A stretch of DNA of 64,000 nt from Nostoc sp. FACHB-973 (GTDB taxonomy: Bacteria; Cyanobacteriota; Cyanobacteriia; Cyanobacteriales; Nostocaceae), in assembly GCF_014698115.1 (NCBI RefSeq), contig NZ_JACJSJ010000009.1:79692-143691 (forward strand), given 5' to 3'. A program made the position numbers and the translations under genes. This document shows positions 45,801-53,942 of this stretch, piece after piece. The notes under the pieces are model-generated. The model saw nothing but the letters and a program-made list of their open reading frames with translations, had not been told where the DNA came from and did not search any database. Every line of letters starts with the position of its first letter. The first letter of the stretch is position 1.

Positions 45801-46892
45801 ATGTATCACAATAATCAAGAGAATTTAGTCAATTTTGGCAAAGGAAATCGTCCGCGTTTGGCGCTGACGGTGGGAGATCCGGCGGGAATTGGGCCAGAGG
45901 TGATTTTGAAAGCTTTAGCAGAGCCGGAAATTAGTAAAAAATATGACGTTACTTTGGTGGGTAACCGTGATTTGCTCGCACAGACTTATGAAGAACTGAA
46001 TTTAGCTGAAAATTTAGCACCTTTGGCAAATCCAGATCGGTTTCCAGTAATTGATGTGGAATTGAAGGCAGAAATTAAAAGTCAAATTATTCCAGCAGTA
46101 GGTAATGCAGCCAGTGGGGCGGCTAGTTTTGCCTATATGGAATGTGCGATCGCCCAAACACTCGCTGGTAAATTTGATGGTATTGTCACAGGACCCATCG
46201 CTAAATCTGCTTGGAAAGCCGCAGGGTATAATTATCCAGGGCAAACGGAGCTGCTAGCAGAAAAGTCTGGTGTTAAGCGCTTTGGGATGTTATTTGTCGC
46301 GCGATCGCCCCATACTAATTGGACACTCCGAGCTTTACTTGCTACCACACATATTCCCCTGTGTCAAGTAGCTGATACATTGACACCGCAGTTGTTGACA
46401 GAGAAACTGGATTTGCTGGTGGAGTGTTTAAAGCAAGACTTTGGGATAGAGAAAGGGAGAATTGCGATCGCAGGTTTAAATCCCCACAGTGGCGAACAGG
46501 GACAATTAGGACGTGAAGAACAAGATTGGTTAATTCCTTGGTTGGAGCAAGAGCGGCAAAATAGACCACAATTGCAACTAGATGGGCCGATACCGCCGGA
46601 TACGATGTGGGTTAAGCCTGGTCAAGCTTGGTACGGAAATTCTCGGATTCAAAATCCAGCTGATGCTTACCTGGCACTTTACCACGACCAAGGCTTAATT
46701 CCTGTGAAGTTGATGGCGTTTGATCGAGCAGTTAATACTTCTATTGGTCTTCCTTTTGTGCGGACTTCACCAGATCATGGAACAGCGTTTGATATTGCGG
46801 GTAAGGGAATTGCTGATGCTACGAGTATGAAAGCAGCGATACATTTAGCGGGTGAGTTGGTTGGTCAAAGGTTGGTGGCGATAAAACTATGA
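45801..46892 (+). CDS. pdxA: 4-hydroxythreonine-4-phosphate dehydrogenase
   Basis: The 363-residue PdxA oxidises 4-phosphohydroxy-threonine in pyridoxal phosphate synthesis. Motifs are [49 protein letters not shown] with the metal His, [32 protein letters not shown] and [18 protein letters not shown]. The metal His residues appear intact. Length is slightly above the usual 330 because of a polar N-terminal stretch. It is a single gene; the toxin gene 40 bases on is unrelated. Confidence 0.94.
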   Translation: MYHNNQENLVNFGKGNRPRLALTVGDPAGIGPEVILKALAEPEISKKYDVTLVGNRDLLAQTYEELNLAENLAPLANPDRFPVIDVELKAEIKSQIIPAVGNAASGAASFAYMECAIAQTLAGKFDGIVTGPIAKSAWKAAGYNYPGQTELLAEKSGVKRFGMLFVARSPHTNWTLRALLATTHIPLCQVADTLTPQLLTEKLDLLVECLKQDFGIEKGRIAIAGLNPHSGEQGQLGREEQDWLIPWLEQERQNRPQLQLDGPIPPDTMWVKPGQAWYGNSRIQNPADAYLALYHDQGLIPVKLMAFDRAVNTSIGLPFVRTSPDHGTAFDIAGKGIADATSMKAAIHLAGELVGQRLVAIKL

Positions 46893-46931
46893 ATTATTTC
46901 ATGATTTATAAATAAACTTGTCCAGAGAATC

Positions 46932-47418
46932 ATGGAAGTGCAACCAAGAGAAATTAGGAATTACCTGACACTAGATGGTAAAAATATTTTTGATGACTGG
47001 CTTGATTCTCTGCGAGATCAAAGAGCAAAAGCTAAAATAAGAGCCAGACTTGACCGAGTTGAAAATGGTAATTTAGGTGATTGTAAGTCATATCATGTCC
47101 GCCTAATCACTTATTAAAACCCAAGAACCCCACCCCGCCAAAGCTACGCTTCGTCTCCCCTCCCCGCTTGCGGGGAGGGGTTGGGGGTGGGGTGCAATGA
47201 CTGTGGGAATCATAACTAATTATGCGGACATGATATCACTTGGAGAAGGTGTTTTTGAATTGAGAATCGATTATGGACCAGGTTACCGCATATACTTTGG
47301 ACAAGAAGGGATAACAATTATTATTCTTTTGTGTGGTGGAGATAAAAGCACTCAGGAACAAGATATTGGTAAAGCTCAGGAATATTGGAAAGACTATAGG
47401 AGTAGAGATAATGCCTAG
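46932..47418 (+). pseudogene. RelE/HigB-like toxin gene split by a MITE
   Basis: The first part (46932-47090) reads MEVQPREIRNYLTLDGKNIF, then ARLDRVENGNLGDCKS. After 145 foreign bases the second part reads LGEGVFELRIDYGPGYRIYF, then IIILLCGGDKSTQEQDIGKA to TAG at 47416-47418. Joined at the duplicated TCA, the parts give an uninterrupted 112-residue RelE/HigB (Gp49/DUF891-type) mRNA-interferase toxin. The antitoxin ATG overlaps its stop by 8 bases. As it stands the product would be a 61-residue truncated protein, so toxicity is probably lost. Confidence 0.92.
47091..47235. mobile_element. 145-bp MITE with 3-bp target duplication
   Basis: The terminal inverted repeats TATCATGTCCGC and GCGGACATGATA are perfect over 12 bp. 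Flanking TCA at 47088-47090 and 47236-47238 is the target duplication. The interior carries a strong GC-rich hairpin (CCCCTCCCCGC-TTGC-GGGGAGGGG) and no open frame for a transposase, so it is non-autonomous. Similar hairpin cores occur at 9548-9572. Confidence 0.92.
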
Positions 47419-47707
47419 AAGTGTAAGCTATCACGCAGGACTAATTAAACATCTACAAGACCCACTAGAAGCAGCATCTTATATCGAAGTAGTTCTCGAA
47501 GAGGGAGACCCTAAAATGTTAGTAAAAGCGCTCACAAATGTGATTGAGGCACAGGGCGGAATTGATCGATTTTCAGCAGAAATTAAGCAATGCTACGAGC
47601 AACTTGACTTGATGTTATCTGAGCAAGGAGAAATTGAATTTTATTGTCTGAGTAAATTACTGGATGCATTGGGATTACAGCTAGCAGTAACAGTGAAGTC
47701 AGCTTGA
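47411..47707 (+). CDS. HigA-like antitoxin
   Basis: The 98-residue protein has DPLEAASYIEVVLEEGDPKM, VKALTNVIEAQGGI and LMLSEQGEIEFYCLSKLLDALG, the layout of HigA-type addiction antidotes with a Cro-like helix-turn-helix. ATG 47411 overlaps the toxin stop; the longer frame back to 47333 reads through toxin codons and is not used. The gene is intact though its toxin is broken. Its last 9 bases overlap the end of the convergent LuxR gene. Confidence 0.85.
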   Translation: MPRSVSYHAGLIKHLQDPLEAASYIEVVLEEGDPKMLVKALTNVIEAQGGIDRFSAEIKQCYEQLDLMLSEQGEIEFYCLSKLLDALGLQLAVTVKSA

Positions 47708-48400
47708 AACTTGTATATCTTGCAGTTTTGCCACCATTTCTGCACGCGCTGAAACTTTCAATTTACGAAACATTCTCTTTAAAGCTTGCTTGACAGAATT
47801 TTGGGTAATCCACAGTTGTTCCCCAATTTCTGCATTCGTTAATCCCTGCGCCACCAATTCGGCAATTTCTAATTCACGGGGTGTTAGAAGACTTGCAAAA
47901 AGGGAATTAGATGTTTTTGGTTTCGCCCGTAGGGTTGCCATTTTGGATGACAAATGAATGCATAAAGCACTCAAGTCAGCTAAATCATTGCCATTAAAAG
48001 GGGGATTTCCCTTATCGCGGGCTAGGTTAAGGGTTCCAATCAGACGACCATCGCAAACAATTGGCCCGGTCATGACGTGTTCGTGGTCATGGCGGGAGCA
48101 AAAATGCTTCCAATCTCCTGGAGATAATAATAATTGCTCGTGGGCGGGAGCGTGACGCTCAACTACATAGCGTCCCACTGGATTGCTCTCTAAGCATACT
48201 GCCGGAATGCCCGGAACATCAATTTCAGGGGTTGGTTGTTCATCTAGGAGATAGATACCCCAATTTTGCACGCCAAAATGCTCGCTAATTTTGTCCGTCA
48301 GAGCTAGTCTTAATTCTTGCTCATTCCCGACATTAGCGATCGCATGAAATACGGCGTGAAGAGAATTAACCATAAGTGTACCCAGTTGGGGACTATCCAA
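47699..48400 (-). CDS. GAF domain LuxR-type transcription regulator
   Basis: The 233-residue protein has an N-terminal GAF-like sensor (about 15-150, including VMTGPIVCDGRLIGTLNLARD) and a C-terminal LuxR helix-turn-helix: LTPRELEIAELVAQGLTNAEIGEQLWITQNSVKQALKRMFRKLKV. The GAF part may bind a small molecule or chromophore; it has one Cys near the core (HFCSRHDHEHV), but a bilin site is not assured. It is a single gene divergent from the DUF3386 gene. Confidence 0.9.
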   Translation of the reverse strand: MDSPQLGTLMVNSLHAVFHAIANVGNEQELRLALTDKISEHFGVQNWGIYLLDEQPTPEIDVPGIPAVCLESNPVGRYVVERHAPAHEQLLLSPGDWKHFCSRHDHEHVMTGPIVCDGRLIGTLNLARDKGNPPFNGNDLADLSALCIHLSSKMATLRAKPKTSNSLFASLLTPRELEIAELVAQGLTNAEIGEQLWITQNSVKQALKRMFRKLKVSARAEMVAKLQDIQVSS

Positions 48401-48473
48401 GCCTCAACAATTACTTCTATGCTAATACCAAGGAAACTAAAACGCTAATTACAGTAGCGACTAGGAGAAGCAC

Positions 48474-49130
48474 ATGACAGTTACACAACTCTCTGCTCAG
48501 GAACTTTTCCGGGCTGCTTATGAGAACCGCTATACTTGGGACAAAAATTTTCCCGGCTATACCGCAAATATTACCTTTAAGCATGATGATAAAGTCTTCA
48601 CAGGCAAAGTGATTATCAGCGCTAATCTCAAAGCCGAAGTTTTGGACGTAGAGGACGAGTCCGCAAAGCAAGCAATTCACGGCCAAGCATGGGAAATCGC
48701 AATTCACCGCGTCCGTCGCAGCTTTGAAGATACCCACAGCGCCAATACCTTTAGCTATGGTAAGACTGACGAAACTGGTGCAGTTGAACTTTTAATGGGT
48801 GGTAAGGCTGAGGGCGATAAATATAAAGTCCGCAATAATGAAGTCTGCCATGTTCACCGTCTCATCCACGGTACTTTCGTGACAATTGACACCTTCAGCA
48901 GTCACGATACTGGCGAAGGTTACTTGTCCCACACCTATGATTCTGTTTACCATGACCCCAAAACTGGGGAACAAAAAGGCGGTAGAAGTGAATTTATCGA
49001 TGAGTATGAAAAAGTTGGTGACTATTTCATCCTAAATCGTCGGGAAATTCGCACTCAAATAGATGGACAAGTATCGATTCAAGAATTTGTTTTCTCTGAT
49101 ATCAAATTGTTGGAACCTGTTGCTGCTTAA
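48474..49130 (+). CDS. DUF3386 protein
   Basis: The 218-residue protein has AQELFRAAYENRYTWDKNFPGY at the start and conserved His/Trp/Arg sites (HGQAWEIAIHRVRRSFEDTH, VHRLIHGTFVTIDTFSSHDTG, GRSEFIDEYEKVGDYFI, NRREIRTQ). This matches the DUF3386 family of cyanobacteria and plants, of unknown function. It is soluble, with no signal peptide. A strong terminator follows at 49148-49198. Confidence 0.88.
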   Translation: MTVTQLSAQELFRAAYENRYTWDKNFPGYTANITFKHDDKVFTGKVIISANLKAEVLDVEDESAKQAIHGQAWEIAIHRVRRSFEDTHSANTFSYGKTDETGAVELLMGGKAEGDKYKVRNNEVCHVHRLIHGTFVTIDTFSSHDTGEGYLSHTYDSVYHDPKTGEQKGGRSEFIDEYEKVGDYFILNRREIRTQIDGQVSIQEFVFSDIKLLEPVAA

Positions 49131-49147
49131 GCTGTGTTTTGCATGAT

Positions 49148-49198
49148 AAATCAAAGCGATCGCTCTTTATTTTCAAGGAGCGCTCGCTTTGATTTTTT
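49148..49198 (+). terminator. Rho-independent terminator
   Basis: AAATCAAAGCGATCGCTC pairs with GAGCGCTCGCTTTGATTT with one mismatch, followed by TTTT. One arm contains a HIP1 octamer. It ends the DUF3386 transcript. Confidence 0.85.
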
Positions 49199-49327
49199 GG
49201 TGGTTTTATTCAGGGAGATTGAAAGGCGATCGCTTCAGATATAATTAAAATTTAATATAAAAGATTTAGACACCTCAGCCACTACTTTTAAAAGATCCTC
49301 TAACGAGAAATTTTTATATTGACCTAC

Positions 49328-50134
49328 TTAACTGCCAGTGGAACAATAGTATCGTTCGCCTAATTTCCAAAGTTGAAGCGCAATTATCAAAAATAAAATG
49401 CCTGCCATTGGAGAGACGTAACAAAACCACAAAGGTACGAAAAATATATCTTCTTTTCCCAGAACTGCAAGCAAAGGAAAATAACTTACACAAGCAAGCG
49501 GTATCAAGTAAGTGAAAAATCTTTGAAACCACTTGCTATAAATGGCAAAAGGATATTGAGCAGTTTCTACTCCTCCATAGGTGAGGATATTCATAATTTC
49601 CAAAGATTCAATAGTCCAGAATGTGATAGTTGCTTGTACAATAACGATACCTAAAAATAGTGCGATCGCACCAATAAATGAACCGCCCAAAAGCCACAAT
49701 GTTTTAATAGTAAAAGAGATATGGAGAGTTGAAAGCGACCACCATATAACGACAAACCCTTGAGAAAATCTTCCGATTCTTTTCAAGGTAAATTCTGTGC
49801 CTAAAAGTTGAAGTACTGTGGTGCGTGGACGGAGAAGTAAACGGTCGAAATCACCGTTTTTAATTATTCTTCCAAATGAATCAAACCCTCGCCCTAAAGC
49901 ATCAGCACAGGCAAAAGAAATATTAACCATTCCATAAAAGAGGGCAACTTCACTCAAAGTCCACGTACCAATACTATTAAAACGAGTAAAAAGTGCCCAG
50001 ATTCCAAAAAATTCTACTACAGTTCCTAAAAGATGCCCTACAACTTGAAGCAAGAAGGACACTTTGTACTGCATTTGCGATTTTAAAGATACGGAAATGT
50101 ATCGAAGGTAGAGAAAAAAATCATTAAAAGACAT
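49328..50134 (-). CDS. ABC-2 type permease (DUF990-like), subunit 2
   Basis: The 268-residue membrane protein has about six helices. It starts FFLYLRYISVSLKSQMQYKVSF and has the conserved loop GRGFDSFGRIIKNGDFDRLLLRPRTTVLQLL of DUF990-type permeases. It is the third gene of a reverse unit (ATPase 51165, permease 50266, this permease). Two half-size permeases and one ATPase form an exporter; the substrate is unknown, and such systems often export lipids, polysaccharides or toxic compounds. Confidence 0.9.
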   Translation of the reverse strand: MSFNDFFLYLRYISVSLKSQMQYKVSFLLQVVGHLLGTVVEFFGIWALFTRFNSIGTWTLSEVALFYGMVNISFACADALGRGFDSFGRIIKNGDFDRLLLRPRTTVLQLLGTEFTLKRIGRFSQGFVVIWWSLSTLHISFTIKTLWLLGGSFIGAIALFLGIVIVQATITFWTIESLEIMNILTYGGVETAQYPFAIYSKWFQRFFTYLIPLACVSYFPLLAVLGKEDIFFVPLWFCYVSPMAGILFLIIALQLWKLGERYYCSTGS

Positions 50135-50265
50135 ACTGATTTTTGATGGTAAATATAATTTGATATCACGCAGAGACGCAGAGGCGCAGAGAGGATAGAA
50201 CGCAAATAAAGAAAAATTTTTGTAATTTTAATTATTAAATACAAACTATTAAATATAAAATTGTC

Positions 50266-51108
50266 TCATCCTCCTTGAATGACAAGTTTTTTGACGCCAC
50301 GATTCACAAGGAAACGCCCAAGGATAACTATGACAAATATCCAGAAAGTTTGATGCAACAATACATTAAATAGTTGATTTGCTGGAAGATTACCGGTAAA
50401 AAGTCGAAAAGGTTGGTCGATAAGTCCTGAGAAAGGAAGTGCATTTAGCAAAGGCTTGATCCATTCAGGAAAAAGTGGCAAAGGAACAATCATCCCAGAA
50501 AAAATAATAATCAAAGTGGGGAGTATACTATTAATTCCTTCGCCAGAAAGTGTCCACATCATTGATACAGTAAGCAGCATTGTCAATGCAGATGAAAGCA
50601 GAATTGCAGCAATAAAGGAGAGAAAAAAGGCAACGAAAGCAGCAAAAGAGGGCGGAAAAGAAAGCGAAGAAAACCCTATTAGTGGAAAAATAATAATTGT
50701 GACACTAAGAAGAGGAATAGCACGAAGGATAACGGGTGCTGTGCGAAGCGCCAAAGCACGAGTAAACCAAAAATTATAAAGGTCTGTGGGTCGCAGAAGA
50801 TCGTAGCCTACTGCACCAGATCGGATTAAATCTTGAATCTCGCGATCGCCTGACCAAGGAACGATCGCCATCAAAAACGCTTGTCCAAGCCATACATATC
50901 CTACCGCCTCCTGCAAAGTCATAGGTTGAACAGAGGTTGTGTGAGTGAAAAATGCCTCTAAAACCATAACTTTCACTAATCCCCAAAACAACTGAGTTGC
51001 AACCCCAGCCAAAGCAGCTGTACGATATTGCAACAGCAGCGAAAATCTCGCAATAAACAGTGATAAATATGCTTTCATCTTAAATAAGAAGGAGAATTCA
51101 GAATTCAA
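50266..51108 (-). CDS. ABC-2 type permease, subunit 1
   Basis: The 280-residue membrane protein has about six helices. It contains YRTAALAGVATQLFWG, WLGQAFLMAIVPWSGDREIQDLIRSGAVGYDLLRPTDLY and IVPLPLFPEWIKPLLNALPF. The RSGAVGYDLLRPTDLY loop corresponds to KNGDFDRLLLRPRT of its partner, so the two are paralogous halves. A spacer of 130 bases with A/T-rich and CGCAGAGACGCAGAGG repeats separates them. Confidence 0.9.
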   Translation of the reverse strand: MNSEFSFLFKMKAYLSLFIARFSLLLQYRTAALAGVATQLFWGLVKVMVLEAFFTHTTSVQPMTLQEAVGYVWLGQAFLMAIVPWSGDREIQDLIRSGAVGYDLLRPTDLYNFWFTRALALRTAPVILRAIPLLSVTIIIFPLIGFSSLSFPPSFAAFVAFFLSFIAAILLSSALTMLLTVSMMWTLSGEGINSILPTLIIIFSGMIVPLPLFPEWIKPLLNALPFSGLIDQPFRLFTGNLPANQLFNVLLHQTFWIFVIVILGRFLVNRGVKKLVIQGG

Positions 51109-51164
51109 GAGTCAGAATTCAGGAGTCAGGAGTCAGAATTCAGAATCAATCCAAAATCCAAAAT

Positions 51165-52157
51165 CTAAAATCCAAAATTGCCTGACTTTGCATAAAGTTG
51201 AGCAACTATTTCCTCAATCGGTGGATTTTCTACAAAAAGATCCGCGACTTCGTTTTTTGAGGTAACTTTACTAATGAGGGAAGCAGCAGAAAGCTTTGTG
51301 GGATCGAAGGACAGAGTTACGGTGCGACCTTCTTTAGAGATGACACTAACTCCTTCTTCTTCAAAGAAGAAATCATCATTTATCAGGTCTATTCTTAAGT
51401 ACCGACGCGACGAAACTTGAGAACGCAACGCTGTTAAGGTTCCATCACAAAGAATTTCACCGCCACCAATAATAATGATGCGATCGCACAATGCTTCAAT
51501 ATCATCCATATCATGGGTAGTCAGGATAGTAGTTACTTGATGAGTTTTATTCAACGTTTTGATAAATTTTCTGACCGCAAGCTTTGAAACCGCATCAAGC
51601 CCGATAGTTGGTTCATCGAGAAACAAAATTTCCGGTCTGTGCAACATTGCGGCTGCAAAATCACATCGCATTCTTTGACCAAGGCTTAACTGTCTCACAG
51701 GAGTATAGAGAAAACTCTCAAGATTGAGCAAATCAATCATTTCTTGGCGTGTCTTTTGATATTCTGAATGAGGAACGCGATAAATATCCCGCAGTAAATC
51801 GAAAGACTCAATTACTGGTAGATCCCACCAAAGTTGCGATCGCTGACCAAACACTACTCCAATACGACCAACATGGCGGATTCTATCTTTCCAAGGAGTT
51901 CGCCCGCCAATTATACATTTTCCGCTAGATGGCACTAAAATACCACTTAAAATTTTAATGGTAGTCGATTTCCCAGCCCCATTTGGGCCGATATATCCTA
52001 CAAGTTCTCCCCGTTCAAGGGAAAATGAAACTCCTTTCAAAGCATGGACAACTCTGGTTTTTCGATCCACAAGCCCTCGGATTGAACCGAAAAATCCAGA
52101 GGAACGTTCAGACAGAAAAAAAGTCTTTTTCAGGTCTTCAACAAGAATCTGAGGCAT
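51165..52157 (-). CDS. ABC transporter ATP-binding protein
   Basis: The 330-residue ATPase has Walker A GYIGPNGAGKSTT, the Q-loop VFGQRSQLWWDLPV, signature LSLGQRMRCDFAAA, Walker B EILFLDEPTIGLD and switch TTHDMDDIE. The signature is degenerate (LSLGQ rather than LSGGQ), as in many ABC-2 export ATPases. A C-terminal domain of about 90 residues follows. It is the first gene of the exporter operon with the two permeases. Confidence 0.93.
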   Translation of the reverse strand: MPQILVEDLKKTFFLSERSSGFFGSIRGLVDRKTRVVHALKGVSFSLERGELVGYIGPNGAGKSTTIKILSGILVPSSGKCIIGGRTPWKDRIRHVGRIGVVFGQRSQLWWDLPVIESFDLLRDIYRVPHSEYQKTRQEMIDLLNLESFLYTPVRQLSLGQRMRCDFAAAMLHRPEILFLDEPTIGLDAVSKLAVRKFIKTLNKTHQVTTILTTHDMDDIEALCDRIIIIGGGEILCDGTLTALRSQVSSRRYLRIDLINDDFFFEEEGVSVISKEGRTVTLSFDPTKLSAASLISKVTSKNEVADLFVENPPIEEIVAQLYAKSGNFGF

Positions 52158-52463
52158 ATATTACTGGTCTTTTTTATCAAGTAATAATTCAGGAGTCAGG
52201 AGTCAGGAGTCAGAATTCAGCATGAATTTGAGTCCGACTGGCGGATAGCGTAGCGTTAGCGAGTACTCGAGCGTCTGAATAAAGGGGTTTAAGATCCCGA
52301 CTAAATCATTTAGTGATCTTCAATCAATAGCGGGCTTGAATCACCTACACTCAAGATTGCTGAATTCTGAATTCTGAATTCTGAATTCTTATTCAAGAGT
52401 AAGACGCTCTATATTACAATTTTAGGTGTTCCCACTTATTGGGAAACTAAATTGAATGGAAAT
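52158..52463. other. Intergenic region filled by a dispersed repeat
   Basis: Nearly all of this spacer is the repeat element at 52187-52390, between the divergent exporter operon and the AhpD-like gene. No gene is seen. Confidence 0.55.
52187..52390. repeat. Non-autonomous element with GAATTCAG/AGTCAG ends
   Basis: The left end has repeats of AGGAGTC and GTCAGAATTCAG, and the right end has several CTGAATTCTGAATT units, complementary to the left. The core GTCCGACTGGCGGATAGCG is related to GTCTAACTGGGTGATGGTG in the copy at 59733-59899. There is no coding frame. Confidence 0.65.
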
Positions 52464-52856
52464 ATGACTAAGCTAATTGAGTACGAAGAAGCCAGCGACG
52501 AAGTGCGTGCAGTGTATGACGACATCCGCGCCACACGTCAGAATGACTATATCAATAATTTTTGGAAAGCCATAGCTAACCATCCTCCTACTTTGCAACG
52601 AACATGGCAAGCGGTGAAAGAAGTGATGACCAGCCCTGGTGAAATCGATCCACTGATGCGCGAACTGATTTATATAGCGGTGAGTGCGACAAATGGCTGC
52701 GAGTATTGCATTGCTTCACATACAGCATCTGCGCGTGCCAAGGGTATGGATGATACCATGTTTGGGGAAGTAATGGCGATCGCTGCCACTGCCAACATGA
52801 CCAATCGCCTCGCCAACGGCTATCAGATTCCCGTAGATGAGCGATTCAAAACATAA
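52464..52856 (+). CDS. Carboxymuconolactone decarboxylase / AhpD-like protein
   Basis: The 130-residue protein has the AhpD fold motif: MRELIYIAVSATNGCEYCIASHTASARAKGMD, where Glu, CxxC and His form the peroxidase/thiol relay. It starts TKLIEYEEASDEVRAVYDDI. It may reduce peroxides or other disulfides in the cytoplasm. I chose ATG 52464; the frame opens at TTG 52452. The hydrolase gene downstream has its own leader. Confidence 0.9.
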   Translation: MTKLIEYEEASDEVRAVYDDIRATRQNDYINNFWKAIANHPPTLQRTWQAVKEVMTSPGEIDPLMRELIYIAVSATNGCEYCIASHTASARAKGMDDTMFGEVMAIAATANMTNRLANGYQIPVDERFKT

Positions 52857-52933
52857 AAATTCCTACTCAGAAAGTAAAAAGATAATGCCCATAAATATTA
52901 AGAAGCTCTCTTCTTTATTTTACCTTGTTCGAT

Positions 52934-53027
52934 GATTTTTAATGCTTGTTACCAGCAATTTATAGAATTATTGATTATGCGATTTTTGATGCTTGTTACC
53001 AGCAATTTATAGAATTATTGATTATGC
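52934..53027. repeat. 47-bp tandem duplication spanning a start codon
   Basis: A 47-base unit (starting GATTTTT and ending GATTATGC) occurs twice in direct tandem with one mismatch (AAT/GAT). The second copy ends in the ATG of the hydrolase gene. The first copy carries another ATG at 52977 that opens an 11-codon frame in a different phase, overlapping the leader. Confidence 0.9.
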
Positions 53028-53842
53028 CAAAGGTTCAAATTAACGGGATTGATTTGTTCTACGACATTAAGGGAACAGGTGAGCCTTTGCTATTAATAGC
53101 TGGCTTTCTTTGCGATCATGCTTATTGGTCACTGATTATGCCATCGTTGATTTCGCATTATCAAGTTATTCGCTTAGACAACCGAGGTATGGGGCGAAGT
53201 TCTGCTCCCCAGAGCCAATATAGTATCAAACAAATGGCTGGTGATATTGCAGGATTGTTGGATCGCATCGGCATTGACAAGGTGCATTTAGCAGGTCATT
53301 CAATGGGTGGTCAAATTGCCCAAGAGGTAGCGTTAGCATACCCTAAAAAAGTACAAAGTCTGATGCTACTTTCATCTTTGGCAAAAGGTGATAAATTATT
53401 CAACAGCATCATTGAAACTTGGGGCGATCTTCTTAAGAATGTAGACTTAAAACTTTATGAAAACGTCGTATTACCTTGGATATTTACAGATAGGTTTTAC
53501 TCAATTCCTGGAATGGTCGAAGGTCTCATTGAATTTGCCATCAGATATCCCTTCCCACCTGCGACTCATTCACTTTATCATCACAGCCGAGCCATGCTTG
53601 ACTTTGATACAGTAAACCGCCTCCAACAAATTGATTGTCCTACCTTAGTTTTGGTTGGAAAACAAGACATTCTCACCCCGCTAAAGTTTTCCCAGCAACT
53701 TGCTCAAGGTATTCCCAACGCTGAACTTGTAGTCATCGACGGTGGTCATGGCTTCTTGATTGAATCTTCAGATGCTGTAGTTTCAGCCATGCTTAACTTT
53801 CTGCGGAATTTAAAGCCAGCTTATAGCAACTTTGGATTTTAG
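53024..53842 (+). CDS. Alpha/beta-fold hydrolase
   Basis: The 272-residue hydrolase has the oxyanion loop LIAGFLCDHAYW, nucleophile elbow LAGHSMGGQIAQE, Asp in VLVGKQDILTPL and His in VVIDGGHGFLIES, a complete Ser-Asp-His triad. It begins MPKVQINGIDLFYDIKGTGEP, so ATG 53024 is chosen; the longer frame from 52946 is created by the tandem duplication. The substrate is unknown (ester, lactone or epoxide types are possible). Confidence 0.9.
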   Translation: MPKVQINGIDLFYDIKGTGEPLLLIAGFLCDHAYWSLIMPSLISHYQVIRLDNRGMGRSSAPQSQYSIKQMAGDIAGLLDRIGIDKVHLAGHSMGGQIAQEVALAYPKKVQSLMLLSSLAKGDKLFNSIIETWGDLLKNVDLKLYENVVLPWIFTDRFYSIPGMVEGLIEFAIRYPFPPATHSLYHHSRAMLDFDTVNRLQQIDCPTLVLVGKQDILTPLKFSQQLAQGIPNAELVVIDGGHGFLIESSDAVVSAMLNFLRNLKPAYSNFGF

Positions 53843-53942
53843 TCATTGGTTATTTATTATTTTAGGACTTACGCAACAACTTTCTAAAACTCTTATTTGT
53901 GGATGCCCTCTGTCTTGAAAAGTTCGTATAAGTTGATATCTT

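Noticed and set aside
47333..47410. N-terminal extension of the HigA-like antitoxin
   Set aside because: These codons overlap the toxin coding region in another frame; ATG 47411 gives the family layout with the usual overlap.
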